Origin: Prevotella sp.
GTDB lineage: Bacteria; Bacteroidota; Bacteroidia; Bacteroidales; Bacteroidaceae
NCBI GenBank assembly: GCA_017619445.1
Contig: JAFZSI010000010.1
Span: 62,001 to 126,000 of the forward strand
Direction of reading: 5' to 3'
Length of the DNA: 64,000 nt
Under the pieces are notes generated by a model. It searched no databases, was not told the DNA's origin, and saw only the letters and a program-made list of their open reading frames with translations. This document shows positions 17,434 to 26,586 of this stretch, one piece after another. A program made the translations under genes and the position numbers. How positions within the stretch are numbered: the first letter of the stretch is position 1; every line of letters starts with the position of its first letter.

Positions 17434-17952
17434 TTACCATCCGAACGCCTCGGCGCCACTGAGCCACGTTCCTTGCGTACGCATCACCTGTTCTATCACG
17501 TCGCGCACACAGCCCATGCCGCCGTTGCGCTGACTCACATAGACGGAAATGGCCTTAATCTCGGGGCAGGCGTCAGCCGGACAGCACGGACAGCCACATC
17601 GCAGCATAATCTCGTAGTCGGGAATGTCGTCGCCCATGTAAATCACCTCCTCGTCGGTGAGGTTGTACTTCGCCAGAAACTCCTCGTAGGTCTTGATTTT
17701 CACGGCGCAACGCATATACACATCCGCCAGTCCCAAACGCTCGTAACGCAGCCTTACGCTCTCTGTATAGCCTCCTGTGATGATGGCCACATGCAGCCCT
17801 TTCTTCACAGCCAGCTGCAGGGCGTAGCCGTCCTTGATGTTCACGGTGCGCATGGGGTCGCCGTTGGGATGCAGGGGTATGGTCTCGGCGCTAAGCACTC
17901 CGTCAACGTCGAATATCAATGCGCGTATTTTCTTTAGGTCGTAATTAATCAT
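17434..17952 (-). CDS. kdsC: 3-deoxy-D-manno-octulosonate 8-phosphate phosphatase (HAD)
   Basis: 172 residues, the usual KdsC length. HAD motif I is IFDVDGVLS with nucleophile Asp15 and acid Asp17; motif II is in AIITGG; motif IV is [11 protein letters not shown] cap domain is lacking, as in KdsC. The enzyme removes phosphate from KDO-8-P in lipopolysaccharide core synthesis in the cytoplasm. The start codon overlaps the stop of the upstream DUF2520-type gene by four bases, showing translational coupling. A phosphatase for another sugar acid phosphate is the main alternative. Confidence 0.85.
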   Translation of the reverse strand: MINYDLKKIRALIFDVDGVLSAETIPLHPNGDPMRTVNIKDGYALQLAVKKGLHVAIITGGYTESVRLRYERLGLADVYMRCAVKIKTYEEFLAKYNLTDEEVIYMGDDIPDYEIMLRCGCPCCPADACPEIKAISVYVSQRNGGMGCVRDVIEQVMRTQGTWLSGAEAFGW

Positions 17953-18719
17953 GAGTTGAGTTTATGAATGTTTTTGCTCATCTTCTCGTAAATCTCCTTC
18001 CATTCCGGATGGTTCTCCAACAGTTGGGCTTGGCGGCTGATGACATTCTCGTCGTAGCGCACAGCAGGGCCCGTCTGCGCAGCCCTGGGCGACAACTGGT
18101 GCACCTTCCTCGCCGTCTCGTCAATGAGGGGCAGCATCACGCTGAAAGGAATGTCATGCTCGGCAAGCAGAGCCTCCGCAAGCGCATAGCAATGATTCGG
18201 GAAGTTGCAGGCAAAGACGGCTGCCAGATGCAAGTATCGGCGGTCGGCTGAACTAAGCCAGCGGGTGTTGCTGCTGATGCTCACGGCCAGCTCAGAAAGC
18301 AACGTGCGCGAAACCTCGTCTGATGCTTCCATGAAAATGGGTATCTCACTGAAATCCAACACCCTCGACTTTGAGAAGGTTTGCATGGGATAGCACACGC
18401 CATAGTGACTCGCACAGCCTTCGAACACCTCCATAGACATGCTGCCTGCTGTATGCAGGAACACACCCTCAGGACGCGAGGGACACACCTGTCGTATGAC
18501 TGCTTCCAACGCCGAGTCTTTCAGCGCAAAAACATACACGTCTGCATCGCAGGCTATGTCTGAGACATCGGTCAACGGCTCGGCTTGCAACGCTTCTGCC
18601 AGCACAGAAGCTGACTCCATGGTACGCGACCACACTTGCGCCACGCTGTGTCCCGCCTTGCCCAAAGCATGACCGAGGCTGGTGGCCAGGTTGCCTGCGC
18701 CAATCAAAACTACCTTCAT
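17949..18719 (-). CDS. DUF2520/Rossmann-like NAD(P)-binding protein
   Basis: 256 residues. The N-terminal Rossmann fold starts with [15 protein letters not shown], a glycine-rich dinucleotide-binding loop. The C-terminal helical half has the DUF2520 features ([19 protein letters not shown]). Such proteins resemble ketopantoate or pyrroline-5-carboxylate reductases, but their substrate is unknown. It overlaps kdsC by four bases and lies 8 nt downstream of the nitroreductase gene, so the three form one leftward operon. Confidence 0.8.
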   Translation of the reverse strand: MKVVLIGAGNLATSLGHALGKAGHSVAQVWSRTMESASVLAEALQAEPLTDVSDIACDADVYVFALKDSALEAVIRQVCPSRPEGVFLHTAGSMSMEVFEGCASHYGVCYPMQTFSKSRVLDFSEIPIFMEASDEVSRTLLSELAVSISSNTRWLSSADRRYLHLAAVFACNFPNHCYALAEALLAEHDIPFSVMLPLIDETARKVHQLSPRAAQTGPAVRYDENVISRQAQLLENHPEWKEIYEKMSKNIHKLNS

Positions 18720-18726
18720 CGTCCTC

Positions 18727-19254
18727 TTACCATTTGCCCACGTGCACGTTCTCCCATTTCAGTCGGTCCTCGTTCTGAGGCTTTCGCTCGTCGGCCTTGT
18801 GTCCGAATCCGATGGCACAGAGCACGCAATAGTTCTCAGGAATATCCAGAATGCCCCGTATCACCGTGTCGGCACTCGTTCCGTCACTCAGTCCGCGCCC
18901 GCGCATCTGAGCCCAGCATGAGCCAAGCCCAAGGTCCTCTGCCTGCAGCTGCATACTGATGGCAGCTATTGAGCCGTCCTCCACCCAGCAGTCGTTCTGC
19001 ATGGGGTCGCCGAGCACCACCACCACCAGCGGCGCATTCTTCAGAAACTGTGCCCCTAAATCCTTGGCATCGCTCAGTTTCTCGATGTCCATTTTGTCGT
19101 CAACAACTACAAACTGCCAAGCACGCTGGCTTTTCGAGGTGGGCGACATCAGGGCTGCACGGAGTATCAGCCGCACATCCTCGGCGCTGATTTCCTCGTC
19201 AGTGAACTTGCGGTGGCTGCGGCGCAGCTGCACCAAATCTTTAAATTCTGTCAT
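18727..19254 (-). CDS. nitroreductase-family flavoprotein
   Basis: 175 residues. Typical FMN-binding nitroreductase features: LRRSHRKFTDEEIS near the N-terminus, ALMSPTSKSQRAWQFVVV, and GLGSCWAQMRGR in the middle. It reduces flavin-accessible nitro, quinone or similar substrates with NAD(P)H; the natural substrate is unknown. First gene of the operon with the DUF2520-type protein and kdsC. A TATCTTTG -7 box lies 27 nt upstream. Confidence 0.85.
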   Translation of the reverse strand: MTEFKDLVQLRRSHRKFTDEEISAEDVRLILRAALMSPTSKSQRAWQFVVVDDKMDIEKLSDAKDLGAQFLKNAPLVVVVLGDPMQNDCWVEDGSIAAISMQLQAEDLGLGSCWAQMRGRGLSDGTSADTVIRGILDIPENYCVLCAIGFGHKADERKPQNEDRLKWENVHVGKW

Positions 19255-19280
19255 TTTTCTTTTTCTTTACGATTCTGTTG

Positions 19281-19288
19281 CAAAGATA
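19281..19288 (-). promoter_or_regulatory. -7 box of the nitroreductase operon
   Basis: It reads TATCTTTG on the minus strand; a TTTG lies 22 nt further upstream (19311-19314). Confidence 0.55.
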
Positions 19289-19451
19289 CAAAAAACTGAG
19301 TAAGCGAGTGCAAACAAAACTCGTTTTCTTTGCCGAGCGCGAAGTTTTTATCGAAAAAAATGAGTTCTATCCTCTATAAAGGGCTGTGAGACTACCGCAG
19401 GTGAGACACCTGCGTACCAGTTGGCGAAAGCGATGAGAAATGACAGGAATA

Positions 19452-19597
19452 CAAAGTGCAGGTTTATGGATGAATTTTCTAGAGAATTTAAACGTAAAGC
19501 ATAGGGTTGCAAAAACCATGTTTAGGACGGCTGTTGCAAAGTGCAGGTTTACGAATGAATTTTCTAGAAAATTTAAACGTAAAGCATAGGGTTGCAA
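19452..19597. repeat. TTTTCTAGAAAA palindrome element, two copies (locus C)
   Basis: Two 61-bp direct repeats (19452-19512 and 19537-19597) differ at three bases and lie exactly 85 bp apart, as at locus A. Each runs CAAAGTGCAGGTTTAYG, a spacer, AATTTTCTAGARAATT, then AAACGTAAAGCATAGGGTTG. The TTTACG before and CGTAAA after the palindrome make it a nested inverted repeat. The rest of the 19255-19795 gap holds only the two flanking promoters. Confidence 0.85.
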
Positions 19598-19783
19598 CAG
19601 GCTGGCTTCTTTTCAGAACTGTAAAAGGGGCTTTGGACAGACGCAAGTCCGACATGGGTTTGCGGAAAGTGCTCGCTTTTTCAGTGGTTTACATGTTCAT
19701 GGCGCGTTTATTCGGCAATAGGTAGGATGGAGCTGCAGAAACTTAAAAAATGTATAATGTTGCAGAATGCGAAAAAAAAGTGC

Positions 19784-19791
19784 TAACTTCG
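19784..19791 (+). promoter_or_regulatory. possible near-leaderless -7 box
   Basis: TAACTTCG, one mismatch from TAnnTTTG, ends 4 nt before the ATG at 19796. If used, the transcript would be leaderless or translation would start at an internal Met. Confidence 0.3.
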
Positions 19792-19795
19792 CAAC

Positions 19796-20767
19796 ATGAC
19801 AACAAAGATTGAGATTATCACGCGCAGCGACAAGCTGCCGACAATGTCGGAGCGCAACTTCTTCCACAGTCCCGAGCTGTTCAGGATTGTGGAGCAGACA
19901 CGCGGGCAGACGCCCTACATGGTGGTTGCGATGCGCGAGGGGCACGTGGTGGCTCATCTGTTGGCTGTGCTTCGGCGGCGTGGCTCGCTCCTTCCGCCTT
20001 ACCTGTTCACCCAAGGGCGCATCTACGGTGAGGGAGAGTATGACGAGGGTGAGTCTCGGGAGGAGCTGTTCAGCCTGATGCTGCAGGCCATCAGCCGCAA
20101 GCTGCACCGCCGTCTTTGCTTCTATATTGAGTTCAGCGACCTGAGCACCAAAATGTTCGGCTACCGCCATCTGCGCCGTCAGGGATTCTTTCCCATTCAT
20201 TGGATGGAGATTCACAACTCGCTGCACTCCATGCCGCCCGAGGACCGCCTGAACGAGAAAATGAAGGAGCGCATACAACACGCGTATGAGCAAGGCGTGG
20301 TGACGAAACGAGTGGCCCACTACGACGACTTCCGCGACTTCTACAAAATGCTGCGCAGGTTTTTCAGGATGAAGATACGGCGCTATCTGCCGCCCGAACG
20401 GCAGTTCTACGAGCTGAACAAGAGCAGCAACTGCCGCCTTTATATCACGCAGTACAAAGGCAAGGCCATCGGAAGCTGTGCCTGTGTTTACACGGGCGGC
20501 AATGCTTACTTGTGGTACCTGGCATCGCGGCGCAAGAGCCATCCCCTGCTCCACCCCGAGACGCTCACGGTGTGGAACGCTATGAAGGAGGCACACGCTG
20601 AGGGTATGCGCCACTTCTACTTCATGGACGTGGGACTGCCCTACCGCCGCAACCCACAGCGCGAGTTCATCCTGAGCTTCGGGGGCAAGCCCGTGGGCAC
20701 CTACCGCTGGTTCAACTTCACCTTTGGATGGCTGAACAAAATCGTGTCGTGGTTTTATCGGGAATGA
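19796..20767 (+). CDS. FemAB/GNAT-like acyl- or aminoacyl-transferase
   Basis: 323 residues without signal peptide or membrane helix. The sequence has the look of Acetyltransf_6/FemAB-like proteins: an N-terminal domain (FFHSPELFRIVEQT, MVVAMREGHVVAHLLAV) and a second acetyltransferase-like half (about 160-300) with CRLYITQYKGKAIGSCACVY and the aromatic NAYLWYLASRR, where such enzymes bind the acyl donor. It ends in an aromatic tail. Family members add amino acids or acyl groups to peptidoglycan, lipopolysaccharide or lipids; no substrate can be assigned. It is a lone rightward gene; the next gene is separated by a long low-complexity tract. Confidence 0.65.
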   Translation: MTTKIEIITRSDKLPTMSERNFFHSPELFRIVEQTRGQTPYMVVAMREGHVVAHLLAVLRRRGSLLPPYLFTQGRIYGEGEYDEGESREELFSLMLQAISRKLHRRLCFYIEFSDLSTKMFGYRHLRRQGFFPIHWMEIHNSLHSMPPEDRLNEKMKERIQHAYEQGVVTKRVAHYDDFRDFYKMLRRFFRMKIRRYLPPERQFYELNKSSNCRLYITQYKGKAIGSCACVYTGGNAYLWYLASRRKSHPLLHPETLTVWNAMKEAHAEGMRHFYFMDVGLPYRRNPQREFILSFGGKPVGTYRWFNFTFGWLNKIVSWFYRE

Positions 20768-20975
20768 GGAATGGGAAATGAGAAATGAGGAATGAGGAAT
20801 GAGGAATGAGAAATGAGAAATGAGGAATGAGAAATGAGGAATGGACTTTACTCCTTCCCTCCTTTACTCCTTTACTCCTTTTCTCCTTTACTCCTTTACT
20901 CCTTTTCTCCCTTTTAAATTGTAAATTGTCAAATTGTCAAATTGTAAATGACTCTACTCCTTCCCTCCTTCCCTT
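20768..20975. repeat. composite tract: GAGGAAT repeats, CTCCTTTACT repeats, AAATTG repeats
   Basis: About ten GAGGAAT/GAGAAAT heptamers are followed by CTCCTTTACTCC repeats, then AAATTGTAAATTGTC with TCAAATTG repeats, then more CTCC. This is the longest low-complexity tract in the window. It fills the gap before the TonB-dependent receptor gene. Confidence 0.8.
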
Positions 20976-21010
20976 ACAATAAAAGCCCGTTTCTTGCGTT
21001 ATTATAGTTA

Positions 21011-23443
21011 ATGAAACGATTGTTGCTGATTTTTTTCATCGTGTGTGTGGCAGCCGTCAGCGGCCGTGCGCAGTCGTTCACCTTGCAGGGCAAGGTGATG
21101 GACTCTGACATGAACCCGCTGGAACTGGCCACGGTTAGCTGCGTGAAGCAGGGCAAGGTGACCATGACCAACCTGAAGGGTGAGTTCAGCATGGAACTGC
21201 ACTCTGCCGACAGCGTGACGGTGAGCTTCTCGATGATTGGCTACAAGACAAAGACGCGCGTGCTGCGAAACCCACGCGGCAAGCAGACCCTGCAGATACA
21301 GTTGTTTGACGACGACTATGTGCTGAACGAGGTGACCGTGACGGAGAAGAAACGACAGACAAGCACCACGCAGGACATTGACGTGAAGGACATCAAGGCC
21401 ACCCCGTCGGCCACAGGAAACGCCGTGGAGGAACTGATTCAGCAGCAGGCGGGCGTGAGCACCCACAGCGAGATGTCGTCGCAATACAACGTGCGAGGCG
21501 GCAGTTTCGACGAGAACTGCGTGTATATCAACAATGTGGAGGTCTATCGCCCGTTCCTCGTGCGCAGCGGCCAGCAGGAAGGCCTCTCCATCATCAATCC
21601 CGACATGGTGGAGAGCATAGGCTTCTCCACAGGCGGATTTGAGGCCCGCTTCGGCGACCGCATGGCCTCGGCACTCGACATCAAATACCGCAGACCTACA
21701 CGCAAGGTGGAGGGCACCATCTCGGCAAGCCTGCTCGGCGCCAGCGCATACCTTGGACTGAAAGGCAAGCACTTCACCTGGAGCAACGGACTGCGCTACA
21801 AGACCAACCGCTATCTGCTCGGCTCCATGCAGACCAAGGGCGAGTATGACCCGACGTTCCTTGACTATCAGACCTACTTCAGTTATCAGCCCAACAAACG
21901 GTGGACTATCGACTTCATCGGCAACATCTCGGACAACCACTACAATTTCAAGCCCAAGGACCGAGAGACAAAGTTCGGAACGATGGAGAACGTGAAGGAC
22001 TTCCGCGTGTATTTCGATGGCGAGGAGCGCGACCTGTTCCGCACCTTCTTCGGAACGCTGAGCATTACCCGCAACTTCACCGAGAACACCCGCATTTCGC
22101 TCATCGCATCGGCATTCAACACCAAGGAAAAGGAAACCTACGACATTCAGGGCCAATACTGGCTCACGCAGACCGAGACAAGCGAGAACCTGGGCGTGGG
22201 AACCTACATGGAACATGCGCGAAACTACCTCAAAGCCAATGTGGAGAGTTTCAAACTGATGCTCAACCAGAAGACACGCAAGCACGCCATGGAGGCAGGA
22301 CTGACCTACCGCATGGAACAAATCACCGAGCACAACCGCGAGTATGAGATGCGCGACTCGGCGGGCTACTCCGTGCCCCACACCGGCAACGACCTCTATC
22401 TCATCTATTCGCTCAACGCACACAACAAGCTGAATGCCAACCGCATTGAGGCTTACGCGCAGGACACGTACAAGTTCAGCAGCGGAGCTGCAGCAGACGA
22501 CGACGGGGAGAGCAAACAAACGTTCTACACGCTGAACTACGGCGTGAGACTGGCACACTGGAACTTCAACCGTGAAACCATCGTCAGCCCGCGTGTGAGC
22601 CTCGGCATCGTGCCCTCGTTCAACCACGACATGACCTTCCGTCTTGCCGCAGGACTCTACTACCAGGCTCCGTTCTACAAGGAACTTCGCGACACCACAA
22701 CCATCGGCGGCATCAACACATCTACAGGAGGGGCCGTGACCACCGCAACGCTCAACAACAAAATCAAAAGCCAACGCTCCATTCATTTCATCGCTGGCAT
22801 GGACTACCGATTCCACATCAACGAGCGGCCCTACAGATTCTCCGCGGAAGCCTATTTCAAAGCCTTAGGCAACCTGATTCCCTACAGCGTGAACAACGTG
22901 AAGATTGTATATTATGGCGAGAACAGCGCCAGCGGACACGCAGCAGGTATCGACCTCAAACTCTATGGTGAGTTTGTGCCGGGCACCGACTCGTGGATTA
23001 GCCTGTCGTGGATGAACACCCGCATGAAGCTCAACGGGCGAACCATGCCACTGCCCACCGACCAGCGAATAGGTGTCAACCTGTTCTTCACTGACTATTT
23101 CCCAGGCACAGAGCGGTGGAAAATGTCGCTCAAACTGGCATACGCCGACGGATTGCCTTTCGGACCGCCACACCGCGAACTCGAGATGCAGAGCTTCCGC
23201 GCACCTGCCTACAAACGCGCTGACATTGGTATGAGCTATCTGGCCTACGGCTATCAGCCCGACATCCCCGCAGGGGCCCGGAAAGGGCTGAAAGTATGGC
23301 TCGGACTTGATTGTCTGAACCTGCTCGGCATCAACAACGTGAACTCGTACTACTGGATAACCGATGTCACCAACCAGCAGTACGCCGTTCCAAACTATCT
23401 CACAGGCCGGCAAATCAACGCCCGCGTGCTGGTAGAATTCTAA
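21011..23443 (+). CDS. TonB-dependent outer-membrane receptor
   Basis: 810 residues. After a signal peptide ending SGRAQ comes a carboxypeptidase-regulatory-like beta domain (about 24-105; GKVMDSDMNPLELATV, SMIGYKTKTRV). A plug domain follows (about 130-235; QYNVRGGSFDENCVYINNVE) and then a long beta-barrel ending in an aromatic-terminated strand (ARVLVEF), as required for outer-membrane insertion. It takes up an unknown ligand by TonB energy. No SusD-like partner gene is adjacent. The stop codon is followed directly by the ATG of the TPR/LuxR-type gene, so the two are cotranscribed. Confidence 0.9.
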   Translation: MKRLLLIFFIVCVAAVSGRAQSFTLQGKVMDSDMNPLELATVSCVKQGKVTMTNLKGEFSMELHSADSVTVSFSMIGYKTKTRVLRNPRGKQTLQIQLFDDDYVLNEVTVTEKKRQTSTTQDIDVKDIKATPSATGNAVEELIQQQAGVSTHSEMSSQYNVRGGSFDENCVYINNVEVYRPFLVRSGQQEGLSIINPDMVESIGFSTGGFEARFGDRMASALDIKYRRPTRKVEGTISASLLGASAYLGLKGKHFTWSNGLRYKTNRYLLGSMQTKGEYDPTFLDYQTYFSYQPNKRWTIDFIGNISDNHYNFKPKDRETKFGTMENVKDFRVYFDGEERDLFRTFFGTLSITRNFTENTRISLIASAFNTKEKETYDIQGQYWLTQTETSENLGVGTYMEHARNYLKANVESFKLMLNQKTRKHAMEAGLTYRMEQITEHNREYEMRDSAGYSVPHTGNDLYLIYSLNAHNKLNANRIEAYAQDTYKFSSGAAADDDGESKQTFYTLNYGVRLAHWNFNRETIVSPRVSLGIVPSFNHDMTFRLAAGLYYQAPFYKELRDTTTIGGINTSTGGAVTTATLNNKIKSQRSIHFIAGMDYRFHINERPYRFSAEAYFKALGNLIPYSVNNVKIVYYGENSASGHAAGIDLKLYGEFVPGTDSWISLSWMNTRMKLNGRTMPLPTDQRIGVNLFFTDYFPGTERWKMSLKLAYADGLPFGPPHRELEMQSFRAPAYKRADIGMSYLAYGYQPDIPAGARKGLKVWLGLDCLNLLGINNVNSYYWITDVTNQQYAVPNYLTGRQINARVLVEF

Positions 23444-25063
23444 ATGAAGAATACTGTAATCATCATCCTTTTGGCTCTGCTCGCAGGCTGCAACAGCCCG
23501 CAAAATATGCGACAGGCACTGGTTGAGCTTGACTCACTCAACAAAGGTGACCTGCCACTCCCTGACGGCGACTCGCTCGCATGGCTAACAAACTACTTCA
23601 ACAGCCATGGCACACCCAACGAACAGATGACTGCCCACTACCTAAGAGGTCGGGCCTACGCCACGCGGGGACAGGCACCACAGGCTGCGGAATCGTTCCA
23701 TGATGCCATACAGAGTGCCGACACGACACAAACAAACTGCGACTTCAGACTATTAAGCAAAACATACGGGCAACTGGCAGAAACCTTTTATGAGCAGAAT
23801 CTTATGCCTGAGATGCTTCATTACAATACAAAAGCCATCATGGCAGCCAAGCATTGTAATGACACGCTCTACACCCTGTTATATACCGCTCAGCGAACAA
23901 AAGCATTCGAACGAACTGGCCAGGGCGACTCGCTCATTGCCCTGTGCGACAGCTTACTGAAACAGTCTGACCAATATGGATTTAGGAACATTGGAGCAGG
24001 AGTGCTGGGCATTGGAATCATAGAACTGAGCAAGAAAAAACAATTTGAAAAAGCTGCCGAGTATATAAGAATCTATGAACAGGAATCTGGATTCTTTGAC
24101 CAGAACAACAACATTGCAACAGGCAGAGAAATCTATTACTACAACAAAGGCCAGTTCTTTTTGATGCAAAACAAATTAGACTCAGCTGAATACTATTTCC
24201 GAAAAGAACTGCACACAGGCAAAGACCTGAACAACCAAAACGCTGGCTCAAAAGGGCTGGCAGAAGTTTATAGGGCAAAGAACATGCCAGACTCTGCTAC
24301 GAAATACTCCATGCGGGCATATCTGCTGAACGATTCCGTGAATGCTTCCATGGCAATACAGGAGGTTGCAAGAACCAAGGCCATGTATGATTACAGCAGA
24401 AGCCAGAGAATGGCTGTCCAAAAAGAAAAAGAAGCAAGATTGCACGCCTCTATTTGGCATCTGCTGCTTTTTGTCCTAATCTGTGTTGCCATATCAGGAT
24501 GCTGGTTTATCAATAAAGAAAGGAAGAAAAAGCAAAGAGAAAAAGCTGCCTACCAGCAGTCGCTTGCCATTTTGGAGAATACCCGGACAGAAGTGAACCT
24601 CCTGAAAAAACACGAGCATGAATACCAAATGCTCATCGAACAAAAAGAAGCCCTGATTGACGAACAATTAGCAGTCATTGAAAAATACCAGAGAAAAGAA
24701 TACCGGGGAACAAAAACTGCCGAGAAACATTTACAGGCTTCTGAAAATTACAATAAACTGCTTATGATGGCCGACACTGGCCAACAACTTACAGACCAAG
24801 ACTTTATGACTGTTAAGGAAATGGTACATACCCATTTCCCGCAGTTCTACGACTATCTGATTTCAAACAGCCATCTGTTGAATGCCAACGAATATAGGCT
24901 TTGTCTGTTGACACGGCTTCACATCAATCCTATACCCATCAGTCACATGCTGAACGTGTCACCCTCATACGTTACCAAAATGCGTAAAGAAGTATCACGG
25001 AAGCTGTTTCAAAAAGAATTGACAGGAAAAAAATTAGAGCTGCATTTGTCAAAAATCGGATAA
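23444..25063 (+). CDS. TPR membrane protein with LuxR-like helix-turn-helix
   Basis: 539 residues. A lipoprotein-type or signal sequence (LLAGCN) leads a periplasmic helical region with TPR-like repeats (about 60-300). A transmembrane helix lies around 343-362 (LLLFVLICVAISG), followed by a coiled-coil (about 365-420; EKEAxxQ-type heptads, KKHEHEYQMLIEQ). The C-terminal part (about 455-530) carries SHMLNVSPSYVTKMRKEV, a LuxR-like helix-turn-helix. The layout, a sensor outside and DNA-binding inside with no kinase, is common in Bacteroidota. The ATG abuts the receptor gene's stop codon, so it probably senses or regulates uptake by that receptor. Codon usage is more AT-rich towards the end. Confidence 0.75.
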   Translation: MKNTVIIILLALLAGCNSPQNMRQALVELDSLNKGDLPLPDGDSLAWLTNYFNSHGTPNEQMTAHYLRGRAYATRGQAPQAAESFHDAIQSADTTQTNCDFRLLSKTYGQLAETFYEQNLMPEMLHYNTKAIMAAKHCNDTLYTLLYTAQRTKAFERTGQGDSLIALCDSLLKQSDQYGFRNIGAGVLGIGIIELSKKKQFEKAAEYIRIYEQESGFFDQNNNIATGREIYYYNKGQFFLMQNKLDSAEYYFRKELHTGKDLNNQNAGSKGLAEVYRAKNMPDSATKYSMRAYLLNDSVNASMAIQEVARTKAMYDYSRSQRMAVQKEKEARLHASIWHLLLFVLICVAISGCWFINKERKKKQREKAAYQQSLAILENTRTEVNLLKKHEHEYQMLIEQKEALIDEQLAVIEKYQRKEYRGTKTAEKHLQASENYNKLLMMADTGQQLTDQDFMTVKEMVHTHFPQFYDYLISNSHLLNANEYRLCLLTRLHINPIPISHMLNVSPSYVTKMRKEVSRKLFQKELTGKKLELHLSKIG

Positions 25064-25175
25064 AACGCAACCGTGTTTCCTGACAAATCCTGTTGACTGT
25101 CAACAAGATACAACAGGTGAATTCTTGGTGAATTATTCTAAGGACATTTATTGCCCCTGTTCAGATTGTTTCAAG

Positions 25176-25183
25176 TACTTTTG
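25176..25183 (+). promoter_or_regulatory. candidate -7 box before the signal-peptide remnant
   Basis: TACTTTTG matches TAnnTTTG, 43 nt upstream of the ATG at 25226. It could serve the remnant and the lipoprotein genes behind it. Confidence 0.45.
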
Positions 25184-25225
25184 CATTCGATTTTATAACC
25201 ATTAATTTAGCGCAAAAGTAAACAA

Positions 25226-25327
25226 ATGAAAAAAGCATTTCTTCTGTTGATATTTGCTGCATTATGCACAAATATCTGTTTAGCCGATGGAAACAGGAAC
25301 CATCCAACTACAATTAATAACCGTTAA
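25226..25327 (+). pseudogene. truncated secreted-protein ORF (signal peptide remnant)
   Basis: A 33-codon frame with ATG behind a good -7 box. The product begins MKKAFLLLIFAALCTN and continues ICLADGNRNH before a stop: a perfect signal peptide plus about ten mature residues. It looks like the 5' end of a small secreted protein whose body was lost, or a short secreted peptide. The sequence between it and 25425 shows no continuation in any frame. The intact version may be similar to DUF3244-type Prevotella proteins, but this is a guess. Confidence 0.5.
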
Positions 25328-25424
25328 AGCCAAAACAATATGTTTAAGAAATCACAAAAAACAGCATCCATGCAGTTTTCATACTGTTCTCATTCGTTAT
25401 ATTAATAGAATCTATAAGTATAAC

Positions 25425-25907
25425 ATGAGAAAAAATGTATTATTTCCATTTGTGTTCATCATCATTGCAGTATTCGGTTGTAAAAACGAAGAGACAATAG
25501 AAGAACCGCGGCCTAAATACTTCTATTACAAACCTTCTGAATTAGTGTTTTCTGCAAAGGGAGGTATTGATTCTGTTTGGAGTGGTAACGTTGTCTTTAT
25601 TTATCGTGACGATACAACTATTGTATATGGAAACTCTCTCAGGAGTTTGAATAAAGACACTCTCTCAGGGAACAAGCTGCGGTTTCACGGTGCATGGTAT
25701 GATATAGACGTGTCATATACCGACAGCTGTTTCATGAGAGTCACTGTTCTACGGAATGACTCATCCGCAGAACGACATGATCATTTATTTATGAACGTTG
25801 GAAAATTCTATAAATGGCCTCCATTTTATAATGGTGACCTCATCATCCGACAGGAAGGAGAGAGGGAGCACCAGGAAAGAGGAAAGAGAATAGCATTTGT
25901 CCGCTAA
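25425..25907 (+). CDS. small BACON-like lipoprotein, paralogue 1
   Basis: 160 residues from the ATG at 25425; an in-frame upstream extension to 25287 lacks coding character. Lipobox AVFGC, so the mature protein is probably a lipoprotein. The body shares SAKGGIDSVW, YRDDTTIVYGNS, DTLSGN, NDSSAERHD and IIRQEG with the next two genes. The ordered GG...W...NxSxxER...IxRQ pattern resembles the BACON beta-sandwich domain found in Bacteroidota surface proteins; that assignment is mine and unverified. The C-terminus continues past the family end (IRQEG) through about 18 residues encoded by repeat tract. DNA is AT-richer than the neighbours. Confidence 0.65.
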   Translation: MRKNVLFPFVFIIIAVFGCKNEETIEEPRPKYFYYKPSELVFSAKGGIDSVWSGNVVFIYRDDTTIVYGNSLRSLNKDTLSGNKLRFHGAWYDIDVSYTDSCFMRVTVLRNDSSAERHDHLFMNVGKFYKWPPFYNGDLIIRQEGEREHQERGKRIAFVR

Positions 25908-25940
25908 CTCCCGTTAACTCATAACTCATAACATCATTAA
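25860..25940. repeat. composite tract overlapping the 3' end of paralogue 1
   Basis: A GGAGAGAGGGAGC purine run and GCATTTGTCCGCTAACTCCC followed by TAACTCATAACTC. The first 48 nt are translated as the tail of the upstream gene. Confidence 0.7.
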
Positions 25941-25953
25941 ATTGATAACTATC

Positions 25954-26394
25954 ATGAGAAAACCGATTTGGCTAATATGCATATCTGTCTGTTTGGGGGT
26001 ACTATCCAATTGCAATAAAGAGGAACAATTCGAGATTGGCCCTGGCAGTTTTCATTTTGATTACTATACTCCGCGAGAATTAGAGTTTTCGTCTAAAGGA
26101 GGGGTTGATTCTATTTGGACAGAAAAGGCGATATTTGTCGTGCGCGATGATACCACCGTCATTTATGGTAATTCAGGAAAAAAACTTCAAAGAGACACTT
26201 TGCCAGGCAACATCATACGATGGTATTGGAAATGGTATGAAATAGAAACTCCTTACAAAGACAGCGGTTATTTAAGAGTCTATGTGCATCCAAATGACTC
26301 AAACGGAGAGCGACATGACGAATTGTATGTACGAATTAAAGAAATTGACAACAAAGCCTATAAAAGATTCACCATCAGACAGAAAGAGAAATGA
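25954..26394 (+). CDS. small BACON-like lipoprotein, paralogue 2
   Basis: 146 residues from the ATG at 25954 (MRKPIWLICI). Lipobox LSNCN. It has the shared stretches SSKGGVDSIWTEK, VRDDTTVIYGNSG, DTLPGN, WYEIETPYKDSGYLRV, NDSNGERHDELYVR and FTIRQKEK, aligned with paralogues 1 and 3 over the full mature length. Function unknown; surface or periplasmic location inferred from the lipobox. It is flanked on both sides by composite tracts, which could serve as recombination sites for copy-number change. Confidence 0.65.
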   Translation: MRKPIWLICISVCLGVLSNCNKEEQFEIGPGSFHFDYYTPRELEFSSKGGVDSIWTEKAIFVVRDDTTVIYGNSGKKLQRDTLPGNIIRWYWKWYEIETPYKDSGYLRVYVHPNDSNGERHDELYVRIKEIDNKAYKRFTIRQKEK

Positions 26395-26439
26395 GAAGCT
26401 GACAATTGCATAAACAGAAGTAATCACGTTATTGTTGAC

Positions 26440-26565
26440 TTTGGAAAGAGGAGAGAGAAAATTGACAATTGACTATTGATAATTCTTCATTTGTCCGCTA
26501 ACTCCCGCTAACTCCATATAACTCCCAAACACCCAACACCTAACACCTAACACCAATTACAAGCA
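26440..26565. repeat. composite intergenic tract, full module set
   Basis: In plus orientation: GAAAGAGGAGAGAGAAAATT (purine run), AATTGACAATTG, CATTTGTCCGCTAACTCCCG with further TAACTCC, then CACCCAACACCTAACACC. This copy shows four modules in one piece. Confidence 0.8.
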
Positions 26566-26586
26566 TTAGATAATAACTAAAAGAAT

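Noticed and set aside
21008-22816. Long antisense open frame (602 codons) in the TonB receptor gene
   Set aside because: It is a shadow frame caused by codon bias; the sense strand has clear signal peptide, plug and barrel. The same applies to antisense frames at 3996-5216, 9330-10400, 29979-31472 and 33214-34884.
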